Positions 34,128 to 43,436 are shown, counted from the first letter of the stretch. The stretch is 64,000 nt of DNA from Chitinophaga varians (GCF_014529945.1 NZ_JACVFB010000004.1:558001-622000); one strand, 5' to 3'. Notes: generated by a model not told the origin, from the sequence alone. Numbers and translations are program-made.

Positions 34128-35435
34128 TTGAAGACGAAAACTTTAAAGAAAGACAAGGTTAACATTATTACGCTTGGTTGTTCGAAGAACATGGTAGACT
34201 CAGAAGTGCTGAGCGGGCAACTGCTGGCCAATGAGATCGATGTCGTACATGAAAGCACCAAACGGGACCACAATATCGTGGTCGTGAACACCTGTGGGTT
34301 TATCGACAAAGCTAAAGAAGAATCCATTAATACCATCCTGGAACAGGTAGACCTGAAGCAACGCGGAAAGCTGGATAAAGTATATGTGACCGGCTGTCTG
34401 AGCGAGCGTTACCGTGGCGACCTGGAATCTGAGATTGGTGGTGTAGACGCCTGGTTTGGTACCATGGAACTGCCCCTGCTCCTGAAAAAATTCGATGCTG
34501 ATTACAAATCCGAACTGATTGGCGAACGTTTGCTGAGTACGCCTTCCCATTATGCTTATCTGAAGATTGCGGAAGGGTGTAATCGTACCTGCTCCTTTTG
34601 CGCTATTCCGCTGATGCGCGGTGGCCACGTGTCCCGCCCTATCGAGGAACTGGTGAAAGAAGCGGAAAAGCTGGTCCGTTCCGGTGTAAAGGAAATCATG
34701 CTGATTGCGCAGGAACTTACTTATTATGGCCTGGACCTGTATAAACAGCGTCGTCTGGCCGACCTGATGCGTGCACTGGCCGGTGTGGAAGGTCTGGAAT
34801 GGATACGCCTGCACTATGCTTATCCTACCAAATTCCCGATGGAAGTGCTCGACGTCATGAACGAGTTCCCTAACATTTGTAATTATCTGGACATGCCTTT
34901 GCAGCACGCTTCCAATGCCATGCTCAAAGCCATGAAACGTCAGATCACCCGCGAGGAAATCGAAGAACTGGTTCATCAGATCCGCGCCAAAGTACCCGGT
35001 ATCTGCCTCCGTACCACCCTGATCGCAGGCTTCCCTGGTGAAACGGAAGATGATGTGGAAGAGCTGAAAGGTTTCCTGGAGAGAATGCGTTTCGACAGAG
35101 TGGGTGTATTTACATACAGCCATGAAGAAGGTACCAGCGCCTATGAGCTGGAAGACAACATCCCTGCTGAAGAGAAAGAAAGAAGAGCACAGGAGATCAT
35201 GGAAGTACAGCAGGAAATCTCCCTGGAGAAAAACCAGGAAAGGGTAGGTAAAGTATTGAAAGTCATCGTTGACAAAAAAGAGGCCGGCAGATACCTGGCC
35301 CGTACAGAGTTCGACTCTGTGGAAGTGGACAATGAGGTGATCATCAATACCACCAAACGCCTGAAACCCGGCGAATTTGTGAATGTACTTATCACCAAGG
35401 CGTTTGACTACGACCTCGAAGGTGAACTGGTATAG
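34128..35435 (+). CDS. rimO: ribosomal protein S12 methylthiotransferase
   Basis: Radical SAM enzyme of 435 residues that adds a methylthio group to an aspartate of ribosomal protein S12. Order: N-terminal UPF0004 domain with LGCSKNMVDSEVLSG, VVVNTCGFI and VTGCLSERY; radical SAM motif CNRTCSFCAIPLMRG; C-terminal TRAM domain ending LITKAFDYDLEGELV. The start is set at TTG 34128, giving MKTKTLKKDKVNIITLGCS, the expected N-terminus of this family in the phylum. The longer frame opens with a GTG at 34059 and adds an unlikely extension. No in-frame ATG exists near. Confidence 0.93.
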   Translation: MKTKTLKKDKVNIITLGCSKNMVDSEVLSGQLLANEIDVVHESTKRDHNIVVVNTCGFIDKAKEESINTILEQVDLKQRGKLDKVYVTGCLSERYRGDLESEIGGVDAWFGTMELPLLLKKFDADYKSELIGERLLSTPSHYAYLKIAEGCNRTCSFCAIPLMRGGHVSRPIEELVKEAEKLVRSGVKEIMLIAQELTYYGLDLYKQRRLADLMRALAGVEGLEWIRLHYAYPTKFPMEVLDVMNEFPNICNYLDMPLQHASNAMLKAMKRQITREEIEELVHQIRAKVPGICLRTTLIAGFPGETEDDVEELKGFLERMRFDRVGVFTYSHEEGTSAYELEDNIPAEEKERRAQEIMEVQQEISLEKNQERVGKVLKVIVDKKEAGRYLARTEFDSVEVDNEVIINTTKRLKPGEFVNVLITKAFDYDLEGELV

Positions 35436-35512
35436 AAAATATTTCAACAGCCCGCCGCCCGCAGGCGAAGGGCCTTACATGGCTCCCGACGGAGCCCGAT
35501 TAATGCAAATCA

Positions 35513-37276
35513 ATGACAACATTTGAATCACTGGGCTTACAAGAGCCTATTTTGAAGGGAATTACGGACCTGGGTTTCGTTTCCCCAACACCGATCCAGG
35601 AACAGGCTATTCCCGTTCTTTTAACCGGAGACCGCGATTTTGTGGGATTAGCCCAGACGGGCACCGGTAAAACCGCTGCTTTTGGCTTACCATTGCTGCA
35701 ACAACTGGACCTGAAAATCAACAAACCACAGGGACTGATCCTGTGCCCTACGCGTGAACTGTGTCTGCAGATCACCAACGACCTCAAAAACTTCAGCAAA
35801 TACCTCGGTGAAGTAAACATTGTGGCGGTATATGGTGGTTCCAGCATCGTGCAACAGCTGCGCGAGCTGAAAAGAGGCGTACACATTGTGGTAGCCACTC
35901 CGGGCCGTTTGCTCGATATCATCGACCGTGGCGCTGTCAACTTCGATAACGTACGCTATGCTGTACTGGACGAAGCTGATGAGATGCTGAACATGGGATT
36001 CCAGGAAGACATCAACAACATCCTGTCCAACACTCCGGAATCTAAAACTACCTGGCTGTTTTCCGCTACGATGCCACAGGAAGTGCGCCGTATCGCGAAA
36101 AAGTACATGGAAGATCCGTTTGAGCTGACCGTAGGTACTAAAAACAGCGGCAACGCCAACATCGAACACGAATACTACGTGGTACGTCCACGTGATAAAT
36201 ATGCTGCCCTGAAACGTATCGTGGATTATAACCCCGATATCTTCGGTATCATCTTCACCCGTACCAAAATTGAATCTCAGGAGATCGCTGAATCCCTGAT
36301 CAAGGACGGTTACAATGCCGACGCCCTGCATGGCGATCTGACCCAGCAGCAGCGTGACAAGGTGATGAAACGTTTCCGTGAAAAAGCCCTGCAGGTACTG
36401 GTAGCTACCGACGTGGCTGCCCGTGGTATCGACGTTGACAACGTGACACACGTTATCAACTACGACCTGCCGGATGACGTGGAAAACTACACCCACCGTA
36501 GCGGCCGTACCGGTCGTGCCGGCAAATCCGGTGTATCCATTGCCGTTATCAGCAGCCGTGATACCGGAAAAATCCGCCAGATCGAAAGAGTGATCGGCAA
36601 AAAATTTGTGAAAGCTGAAGTGCCCGATGGTTTCGCTGTTTGTGAGAAACAACTGTTTGGCCTCGTTCACAAAGTACACAACGTTACTGTCAACGAAGAG
36701 CAGATCGAACCATACCTGGAACGTATATACGAAGAGTTCTCCACGATGACCAAGGAAGAGCTGATCAAACGTTTCGCTTCCCTGGAATTCAACCAGTTCC
36801 TCGAATACTATCAGGATGCTCCGGACCTGAACATGAAAGAAGACAGACGCTTCGGTGAAGAAGGTCGTGACCGTCGTGGTTCCGGCAAATACACCCGTTT
36901 GTTTATCAACCTCGGTTCCGTAGACGATTTCAACCGCGGCGATATGCTCCGTTACCTGTGTGATAACACCGGTGTTCGTGGCAACAAAATCGGCCGTATC
37001 GATCTGAAAGGTGTTTACTCTTTCTTTGAAGTAGAAAATGACGAGCTGGAAAAAGTGACGCAGAGCTTCAAAAAAGTAGAATACAACGGTCGTGCTGTGC
37101 GGATTGAAATGTCCCAGGACGGTGACAAACGCGGCGGCGGTGGTGGTCGTTTCAACGGCAACAACCGTAGCGAAGGCGGTCCCCGTAAAAAGACCTGGTC
37201 TTCCGGTGGCCCACGTTCCGGCGAAAAACGCGAGTTTTCCGGCGGCGGCAAACCTCCGTTTAAACGTAAGTACTAA
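35513..37276 (+). CDS. DEAD-box RNA helicase with DbpA-type RNA-binding domain
   Basis: ATP-dependent RNA helicase of 587 residues, probably in ribosome assembly or RNA decay. Q motif at about 28-33 (TPIQEQ), Walker A AQTGTGKT (47-54), DEAD at 153-156, SAT near 180, and the HRSGRTGRAGKSG motif near 330. A DbpA-like C-terminal RNA-binding domain follows (about 460-540, KYTRLFINLGSVDDF into NKIGRIDLKGVYSFF). The tail is rich in Gly, Arg and Asn (GGGGGRFNGN, then SGGPRSGEKREF). It is 77 bp after rimO, in the same direction. Confidence 0.93.
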   Translation: MTTFESLGLQEPILKGITDLGFVSPTPIQEQAIPVLLTGDRDFVGLAQTGTGKTAAFGLPLLQQLDLKINKPQGLILCPTRELCLQITNDLKNFSKYLGEVNIVAVYGGSSIVQQLRELKRGVHIVVATPGRLLDIIDRGAVNFDNVRYAVLDEADEMLNMGFQEDINNILSNTPESKTTWLFSATMPQEVRRIAKKYMEDPFELTVGTKNSGNANIEHEYYVVRPRDKYAALKRIVDYNPDIFGIIFTRTKIESQEIAESLIKDGYNADALHGDLTQQQRDKVMKRFREKALQVLVATDVAARGIDVDNVTHVINYDLPDDVENYTHRSGRTGRAGKSGVSIAVISSRDTGKIRQIERVIGKKFVKAEVPDGFAVCEKQLFGLVHKVHNVTVNEEQIEPYLERIYEEFSTMTKEELIKRFASLEFNQFLEYYQDAPDLNMKEDRRFGEEGRDRRGSGKYTRLFINLGSVDDFNRGDMLRYLCDNTGVRGNKIGRIDLKGVYSFFEVENDELEKVTQSFKKVEYNGRAVRIEMSQDGDKRGGGGGRFNGNNRSEGGPRKKTWSSGGPRSGEKREFSGGGKPPFKRKY

Positions 37277-37501
37277 GTCGTTTTCATAGTTTAATGTTTG
37301 GGTATTTTGATATTTGGGTGGCTGAAGGCCCCTGAATATTGAGATACCCAAATTTTTTTTGCATCGCAGTGATCCGGTCGGAAAATCTCTCAAATACCCT
37401 AATTTCGCAAATTCTTAAATCTCAAATAACCAAAGATCTAAACGACAAATAGCCAAATTTAGACTATCTTGTTTATCCAGACACCCAATTCACACGTTAC
37501 T

Positions 37502-39442
37502 ATGACCGGAGTTATCAATCGCCCTTTGCAGTCAGTAGAACCATTTTCACTTTTTTCATCCGGAGATATTGCCCTGTTTCAGGCAGGGTCACATTACCGG
37601 CTATACGAAAAATTCGGTGCACATACGCTCGAGTATGAAGGCGTGGCAGGCACCTATTTTGCCGTATGGGCCCCGGATGCCGCCTTTGTGGCCGTCATGG
37701 GCGATTTTAATAATTGGGACCACTATCATCATACCCTTTTACCCCGCTGGGACAACTCCGGCATATGGGAAGGGTTCATTCCAGGTGTAAAAGCCGGCAG
37801 TCTGTACAAATACTTTATCCGCTCCAACAGCGGTGAAGAACTTTTTAAAGGAGACCCGTTTGCCACCCGCTGGGAAGTACGTCCTAAAACAGCTTCTATT
37901 GTGCATCCGCTGGACCATACCTGGCACGACAAAAAATGGATGCAGGGAAGAAAGAAACACAACAGCCTGAACAGCCCGTTTGCTGTGTATGAAGTGCATC
38001 TGGGATCCTGGCGCAAGCCCGATCCTAACGACGAAGAAAGTTTTTACACCTATGGCGAAATCGCTGCCATGCTGGTACCTTATGTAAAAGAAATGGGCTT
38101 CACCCACGTGGAGCTGATGCCGGTGATGGAACATCCGTTTGATGGTTCATGGGGCTATCAGTTGACCGGCTATTATGCCGCCACCTCCCGGTATGGTTCG
38201 CCACAGGATTTTATGGAGATGGTCGAGGCCTTTCATCAGGCAGGCATCGGCGTAATCCTCGACTGGGTACCTTCGCATTTTCCGCATGACGCACATGGCC
38301 TGTACCGGTTTGACGGTTCCCATGTATATGAATATGCCGATATGCGCAAAGGCTATCATCCCGATTGGAACAGCTATATCTTTAATTACTCCCGCAACGA
38401 AGTGCGGTCGTTTCTGCTGAGCAACGCCATTTACTGGCTGGACAAATTCCACGTCGATGGCCTGCGTGTAGATGCAGTGGCCTCTATGATACATCTGGAT
38501 TATTCCCGTCAGCGGGGCGCCTGGGAGCCTAACGAACTGGGAGGTAATGAAAATCTGGAGGCGATCAGCTTTCTCAAAAAACTGAATGAAACCATCTACG
38601 CCCTGTTTCCCGATGTACAGACCATTGCAGAAGATTCCACCAATCATTATGGTGTATCGAGACCTACCTTCATGGGAGGTTTAGGCTTCGGCATGAAGTG
38701 GATGATGGGTTGGATGAATGATACGCTGGATTATTTCAAGAAAGATCCTGTTCACCGCAAATGGTACCAGAACGATCTGACCTTTAGCCTGGTGTATGCT
38801 TTCAGCGAGAACTATATGTTACCGTTGAGCCATGATGAAGTAGTACATGGCAAGTCGCCGCTGTTGTACAAGATGCCGGGCGATGACTGGCAGAAATGCG
38901 CCAACCTGCGGCTGTTGTACGGTTATATGTACACTCATCCGGGGACTAAATTATTGTTCATGGGTGGAGAGCTTGGGCAGACTTCCGAATGGAATTATAA
39001 ACGCGAGCTGGACTGGCATCTGTTGAAATATGCTACGCATAAGGGGATACAGGACTTTGTAAAAGATATCAACCGGTTGTACCGGGAGTCTACCGCTTTG
39101 TATGAACAGCAGTTTGAAGGAGACGGTTTTGAGTGGATGATCGTCAATGATTATGACAATTGTGTGTTGGCTTATATGCGAAAAGGCAAGGCGGCAGGGG
39201 ATTTGATGCTGGTGGTGTTGAATATGACGCCGGTGCCCCGGGAAGATTATCCGGTGGGCATCCCGCTGGGTGGTTTGTGGGAGGAAGTCTTAAACAGCGA
39301 TCATCCCCGGTACTATGGAAGCGGGGTGATAAATACCGGTCAACTGAAGGCCGCCAAACAATTTTATAATGGCCGCGAATACACCCTGTCTCTGCGTATT
39401 CCGCCACTGGGTGTAACCATATTGAAACCCGTTACTGCATAA
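37502..39442 (+). CDS. glgB: 1,4-alpha-glucan branching enzyme
   Basis: GH13 enzyme of 646 residues that forms alpha-1,6 branches in glycogen. The start is set at ATG 37502, as the longer frame begins with TTG. An N-terminal CBM48 domain (about 45-140, with TYFAVWAPDAAFVAVMGDFN) precedes the barrel. Catalytic motifs: nucleophile aspartate in DGLRVDAVASM, acid glutamate in TIAEDST, and SHDEVVHGK with the transition-state aspartate. Length is shorter than the E. coli enzyme (about 728) for lack of the extra N1 domain. No other glg gene is adjacent, though a GH31 glucosidase lies 4 kb downstream. Confidence 0.95.
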   Translation: MTGVINRPLQSVEPFSLFSSGDIALFQAGSHYRLYEKFGAHTLEYEGVAGTYFAVWAPDAAFVAVMGDFNNWDHYHHTLLPRWDNSGIWEGFIPGVKAGSLYKYFIRSNSGEELFKGDPFATRWEVRPKTASIVHPLDHTWHDKKWMQGRKKHNSLNSPFAVYEVHLGSWRKPDPNDEESFYTYGEIAAMLVPYVKEMGFTHVELMPVMEHPFDGSWGYQLTGYYAATSRYGSPQDFMEMVEAFHQAGIGVILDWVPSHFPHDAHGLYRFDGSHVYEYADMRKGYHPDWNSYIFNYSRNEVRSFLLSNAIYWLDKFHVDGLRVDAVASMIHLDYSRQRGAWEPNELGGNENLEAISFLKKLNETIYALFPDVQTIAEDSTNHYGVSRPTFMGGLGFGMKWMMGWMNDTLDYFKKDPVHRKWYQNDLTFSLVYAFSENYMLPLSHDEVVHGKSPLLYKMPGDDWQKCANLRLLYGYMYTHPGTKLLFMGGELGQTSEWNYKRELDWHLLKYATHKGIQDFVKDINRLYRESTALYEQQFEGDGFEWMIVNDYDNCVLAYMRKGKAAGDLMLVVLNMTPVPREDYPVGIPLGGLWEEVLNSDHPRYYGSGVINTGQLKAAKQFYNGREYTLSLRIPPLGVTILKPVTA

Positions 39443-39743
39443 TTGTTTGACATACATCTTATTTGAATCCGGTATCCCGAATTGTCGGGATACCGGATTT
39501 TTCTTTTCATGTCTTTAAACCTTTTGCTTTTTGTACCATCTATTATTTGACGTTTGAGAGACTGCAATAAGAGGAGAGATACCAACGTTTTTGTATAGCA
39601 ATAGCAATTAGTCATCGCCTGGTTAACGAACACCGAACACGCCGAAGAAGACCAATAATCAGCCGGGAATACAACCGGTCCTATCTGCTAACTGCTATCA
39701 TGCATCAGCCATAATTTTTTTATTGTATAAAAACCTACAAAGT
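39443..39743. other. intergenic region with terminator
   Basis: About 300 bp between glgB and the DUF4382 gene. It contains a terminator for glgB (39466-39506). The rest carries no gene or clear repeat that I can support. Confidence 0.6.
39466..39506 (+). terminator. terminator after glgB
   Basis: Stem aatccggtatcccga (39466-39480), loop attg, complementary arm 39485-39499, then ttttcttttc. Confidence 0.9.
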
Positions 39744-40649
39744 ATGAAAAGTACTCTCCTGAAGCGGGGCTTGCTGGCCGTGTCTATTCCAGTGCTGGCC
39801 GCCATCCTGTTGTACTCCTGTAAAAAAGACCAATCTTCCTCCACAGAGCCGATTCCCCAAAATCAGCAGAAGGTTAGTTTATTTCTTTCAGATGATCCTG
39901 GCTTGTTCGACAAAGTATTGCTGGACATCCGTAAGGTAGAGGTATTGGTAGATACCTGCGGAAAAGCAGACGATGACAGTTGGAACGACCGTGATCGCTG
40001 CTGGTGGGATGAAGACCATGATCATGATCGTCAGGGCCGTGACTCCTGTCTGGTATGGGACTCCCTGAATATTCATCCGGGCGTGTATGATCTGCTGACA
40101 CTCCGCAATGGTGCTGATACTTTGCTGGCCGGCGGTTTGGTGAAGAAAGGCGTGATGAAACAAATCCGTATCACCATTGGTGATAACAATTCCCTCGTGA
40201 AAAACAGCGTGACGTATCCGGTGACTTCCATATCCGGCCAGTCAAAAATTATTGTCAGGATCAGGCATAATGAATGGGACGAGGTGTCTACCGATAATCT
40301 GCAGCTGTGGCTGGATTTCGATATACAACGCTCCATTATCCGTACCTGGAACGGTAAGTTTATCCTGCGTCCGTACATCAATGTATTCACTATCCTGAAA
40401 ATGGGCAGCCTTTCCGGCCGCGTTACGCCCTGGGATGCCTACCCTGTGGTCTCCGTCTACAACAGCAACAAGGACACACTGTATGCTTTGCCCTGGAGAA
40501 GCGGTGAGTTTAAAGTGCGCGGTTTGAAAACCGGTACCTGGAATGTGTATGTGAACACATCCAATGGCTACAAAGACACTACCATTAACAACGTGACCAT
40601 TGAGCGGGGTAAGGATACCAAGCTGGGAGATATTAAGCTACATAAATAG
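39744..40649 (+). CDS. DUF4382-domain lipoprotein with Asp/His-rich insert
   Basis: Protein of 301 residues; the start is ATG 39744, since the longer frame uses TTG. The lipoprotein signal ends LLYSC, with lipid cysteine near residue 26. The DUF4382 domain is marked by KVSLFLSDDPGLFDKVLLDI and KVEVLVDT, with a Gly/Thr stretch later (SGRVTPWDAYPVVSVYNS) fitting a carboxypeptidase-regulatory-like beta-domain. Between them is a loop very rich in Asp, His, Trp and Arg (DDDSWNDRDRCWWDEDHDHD), which may bind a metal. Function unknown; probably anchored in the outer membrane. Confidence 0.82.
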   Translation: MKSTLLKRGLLAVSIPVLAAILLYSCKKDQSSSTEPIPQNQQKVSLFLSDDPGLFDKVLLDIRKVEVLVDTCGKADDDSWNDRDRCWWDEDHDHDRQGRDSCLVWDSLNIHPGVYDLLTLRNGADTLLAGGLVKKGVMKQIRITIGDNNSLVKNSVTYPVTSISGQSKIIVRIRHNEWDEVSTDNLQLWLDFDIQRSIIRTWNGKFILRPYINVFTILKMGSLSGRVTPWDAYPVVSVYNSNKDTLYALPWRSGEFKVRGLKTGTWNVYVNTSNGYKDTTINNVTIERGKDTKLGDIKLHK

Positions 40650-40670
40650 TAACGCAACTAAAAACAGCAG

Positions 40671-40710
40671 AGCCGGTGCACATCCCATGATGCACCGGCT
40701 TTTTTTTGTC
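40671..40710 (+). terminator. terminator after the DUF4382 gene
   Basis: Stem agccggtgca (40671-40680), 10-base loop, arm 40691-40700, then eight Ts. Confidence 0.9.
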
Positions 40711-40758
40711 CCGGGAATACATGTCGGAATTATTTAACTTGTGATAAAATAACAGCGT

Positions 40759-41382
40759 ATGCGAAAAATAATAGTGGGGACATTCATCGGGTTAATGCTG
40801 GCAACAGCAGGTCACGCGCAAAGCCAGGCTGGGCAGATTAAGCAGGCCAGGAACCAGAAAGATGCCCAGCAACGCAAGCAGGGCTACTGGATAGAGCAGG
40901 TGGACGAGCTGCGGGGTGAACCGGGGTATATTTGGGAAGGAACGTATAAAAACGGCCGTAAGGAAGGTATCTGGAAGAAAACTTCCCTTGGTGGTAACAT
41001 CATGGCTGAAGAAACCTATAAGAACAATGTGCTGGACGGTTACTGCAAATATTTTTATCCTAATGGGAAGCGCGCTGAAGAGGGCGTTTATATGGCCACG
41101 GAAATAGAAGGGCAGAAAGATACGGTGATGGTGGTAGACCCTGTAAGCCAGCAGGAAACACCTGTGGTGATTGTGCGGCAGGGTAACTCCGTACGCAACG
41201 GTGTATGGAAGTTGTATGATGAAGATACCGGCAAAATGGCGAAGGCTTATTACAAAAGAGGGGAGCTGGTGACGCCGGAAGATATGGGAGAAGACAGCAC
41301 CACTGTCGCAACGCCACCCACGACACCTGCTCCTGCGACTTTGCCCCATCAGGACGCGGGTAAGCGGAAAAAGCGGAACTAA
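40759..41382 (+). CDS. secreted MORN-like repeat protein
   Basis: Protein of 207 residues with a signal peptide (MRKIIVGTFIGLMLATAGHA). The body has at least two or three MORN-like units: WEGTYKNGRKEGIWKK, AEETYKNNVLDGYCKYFYPN and GKRAEEGVYM, then RNGVWKLYDEDTGKMAKAYYK. The C-terminus is Thr/Pro-rich and basic. Such proteins are often labelled toxin-antitoxin YwqK antitoxin-like, but no toxin gene accompanies it. Function is unknown. Confidence 0.75.
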   Translation: MRKIIVGTFIGLMLATAGHAQSQAGQIKQARNQKDAQQRKQGYWIEQVDELRGEPGYIWEGTYKNGRKEGIWKKTSLGGNIMAEETYKNNVLDGYCKYFYPNGKRAEEGVYMATEIEGQKDTVMVVDPVSQQETPVVIVRQGNSVRNGVWKLYDEDTGKMAKAYYKRGELVTPEDMGEDSTTVATPPTTPAPATLPHQDAGKRKKRN

Positions 41383-41540
41383 AAGGGTTGAACAAAATGA
41401 ACGGTTTTTTGTGTCAAAATGAGGGATAAAAGTTGTCCATTTTAGCTTTTATTTTGTACTTTCATAAGGGAGTAAATGATCAATAAGGCTCTGGTGGCAA
41501 TGTTTGCGCTATTTTATTGTGAATCCTTTAATTTGTTTGT

Positions 41541-41696
41541 ATGAAAAACCTGATAATCAACCACGGAGATGGACCTCATGAATTGAATGGCCTGGAATCC
41601 ACTCCTGACAGAACTGAGATTTTGTTCCGCGCAATTTTTGTGTTGCTGGTTTTTTGCGCACTGATCTCTATTTTCTTTTTATCGATTTTTTATTGA
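41541..41696 (+). CDS. small single-TM protein (51 aa), unknown
   Basis: An ORF starting MKNLIINHGDGPHELNGLES, polar for the first 25 residues, and ending in one hydrophobic helix (AIFVLLVFCALISIFF) and FY. The polar-head, C-terminal-anchor layout is typical of genuine tail-anchored peptides. Ribosome site is not obvious. A long stem ending in eight Ts begins 9 bp after the stop. No family known to me. Confidence 0.5.
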   Translation: MKNLIINHGDGPHELNGLESTPDRTEILFRAIFVLLVFCALISIFFLSIFY

Positions 41697-41704
41697 GCAG
41701 CATA

Positions 41705-41794
41705 TACCCGGATATTTTGATAGGCAGGTATGATCGGGAACAATTTTTACTATTCCGACATCATCCGCATAACAGGATATCCGGATTTTTTTTG
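41705..41794 (+). terminator. possible terminator after the 51-aa ORF
   Basis: Extended stem: cggatat (41709-41715) with atatccg (41778-41784), and an inner pair atgatcggga / ttccgacatcat, followed by gattttttttg. The long internal loop makes it less sure than the others. Confidence 0.4.
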
Positions 41795-42657
41795 TCGTTG
41801 TTGCTAAATGGATTTTGTTGTTGAGATGCTTTGTTGACCTGCATTTCGGAAGATTGATATTTTAAAATTGCCGGATACCTAACCTCAATGTAAAGCCAAT
41901 TTCCTAATTCAATGTTAACGAATTCGTTCATTTTGTTCATTCTGCCTTTGTCGGCGGTTGGGATTTTGTGCATAGCATTTAAGCCATTAATTTTATGGTC
42001 TCTAAAGTTGGCATAGGTTAGGAACCCGGCGGCAGATCTCTATCTGAGAGCCTTTTTCTTTTAAAACCTTCTTTCGCCAGTTACATTGATTTTCCTTCTT
42101 TTATTGACATGTCGGGATCGTTGACAGCTGAAGCTGTTACGGAATTGGCATGAAGGCAACGAGTTGCAGAATACCTGTTTACCGGCTGAGTACCAGGCGG
42201 GGAGGGGCGTATAGGTGTGTTTATGCGCTGAAGTAATCGGTATGCAGGAGAACCAGGAGGTGTTGTTGATAAGTTGTGATAAACAGCGGATAATTGGGTT
42301 ATTGTCCAGGCTAAACCAGCCATGAGGTGAAGTAGTTGGTGGGCAATTGGTTTATTGGCTGAGTTAAACCGGCAATAGGCTGCATGGATGGTTTAACGGT
42401 TGAGGTAGGCAGCGGGCAATTGCGTTACCGTATGGGGTAAACAGACGATGGAACTGAGCAGTGATGACCGGCTGAGATAATCAGCGGTAATGGACCGTGT
42501 ACGTGCTCCACGGGTACGGATAACCAGCGGCAATGAGTTGCAGGTGTCCACCAGCCGGGTAACCATCAGGTAGACTGATCCGCATGCTCCGTATCAGCAC
42601 AGGCACTGCTTACACTTGAAACATATTGCGTCTGATACTTTTTGCGACTAATATTTC

Positions 42658-43350
42658 TTACGGCGTTATACTTTGGAGGAAACCACGGACAAGCGGATGC
42701 GGATGCTCAGCAGTGGAACTGGTTTGTGGCACAAAAAGCGTAGCAACATAAAAAGGATGATCAGTCAGCTCCAGTATCCTGGCTTCTCCGCCGGTGTCAA
42801 TGCCCACTACCTGAAAGCCGTGCTGGTGCAGCATTGCCTGGTAATCAGGATTTAGCCCGAAGTTACAATAGTATCGCTCTGTTATTTGATCTGTTTGCAG
42901 CGATTGTCCTGTTTTTGAGTGCTGGTCCCTGATGTGTATTTGCAGTGTTTGCCCTACCAGTGAGCAGCTTAACGGCGTAACTACCAATCGGGAAGCGTAT
43001 GGATCATACTCTGCGTGGGAGGCGTCTTCCAGCTGCAGTACATGCCGCGCAAATTCGATCACCATGTGCTGGAACCCGCCACAGGTACCGATGGTAGGTA
43101 TGCGGTATTCTCTTGCAAACCGGATGATCTGCAACACGCCGGCAAAATCTTTGTACGGACTTCCGGGCGCAATCCAGTAGGCATCATAGTGATCGCGGAC
43201 AGCCTCCCACTGCGGAAGGATATTTTCCGTGGGAATCCAGTCGAAAGAAACGGATAGCCCCAGCTGTGCGGCAGCGTGCAGCAATGCATCGCCGGTGGCG
43301 GTGTGGGTGGCGGCCTGCGGGTTGTAGTCTCCAATAATGGCAACTTTCAT
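42658..43350 (-). CDS. class I glutamine amidotransferase-like protein (CTP synthase C-domain relative)
   Basis: Protein of 230 residues with the fold of the CTP synthase glutamine amidotransferase domain but no synthetase part. It begins MKVAIIGDYNPQAATHTATG and has the substrate-channel loop IAPGSPYKDFAG. The nucleophile elbow is IGTCGGFQHMVIEFAR with Cys90, and the late motif is ELTDHPFYVATLF. The histidine of HPE is kept, but the following glutamate is replaced by phenylalanine, so the triad may be incomplete. Function unknown; it sits downstream of a GH31 gene on the same strand, after a terminator. Confidence 0.8.
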   Translation of the reverse strand: MKVAIIGDYNPQAATHTATGDALLHAAAQLGLSVSFDWIPTENILPQWEAVRDHYDAYWIAPGSPYKDFAGVLQIIRFAREYRIPTIGTCGGFQHMVIEFARHVLQLEDASHAEYDPYASRLVVTPLSCSLVGQTLQIHIRDQHSKTGQSLQTDQITERYYCNFGLNPDYQAMLHQHGFQVVGIDTGGEARILELTDHPFYVATLFVPQTSSTAEHPHPLVRGFLQSITP

Positions 43351-43375
43351 ACGGGTAAATATTTATCTTCCTAAA

Positions 43376-43421
43376 AAAGAAAAACCGGCCACGGACATCC
43401 TCAGGATTCACGTGACCGGCC
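43376..43421 (-). terminator. terminator after the GH31 gene
   Basis: On the minus strand a stem (aggccggtcacg with cgtggccggttt, one G-U) with inner hairpin is followed by tttcttttttag. It lies between the GH31 and amidotransferase-like genes. Confidence 0.65.
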
Positions 43422-43436
43422 TTATAACAAAACGTA

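Larger units (their letters stand above)
41383..42657. other. gene-poor region of about 1.3 kb with one small ORF and degenerate repeats
   Basis: Only a 51-codon single-TM ORF (41541-41696) with a probable terminator is supported. From about 42080 to 42600 the sequence is built of partially similar words, such as ggcaattggtttattgg and gggcaattgcgttaccg, with aaccggc and taaacc alternating at irregular spacing. It looks like a decayed repeat or former gene. The minus-strand ORFs 41761-41973 and 42081-42323 lack protein-like features. Confidence 0.6.

Noticed and set aside
39364..39633. Minus-strand ORF behind glgB
   Set aside because: It crosses the glgB terminator and has no supporting feature.
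40759..41382. Toxin-antitoxin role of the MORN-like protein
   Set aside because: No toxin gene is adjacent and the product is exported, which does not suit a cytoplasmic antitoxin.
41761..41973. Minus-strand ORF of 70 codons in the gene-poor region
   Set aside because: AT-rich, with no hydrophobic segment, motif or promoter, and it overlaps the probable terminator of the 51-aa ORF.
42081..42323. Minus-strand ORF of 80 codons
   Set aside because: It lies in the degenerate repeat field and shows no protein-like pattern.
42080..42600. CRISPR-like array
   Set aside because: The repeated words are degenerate and irregularly spaced, with no constant repeat and no cas gene.
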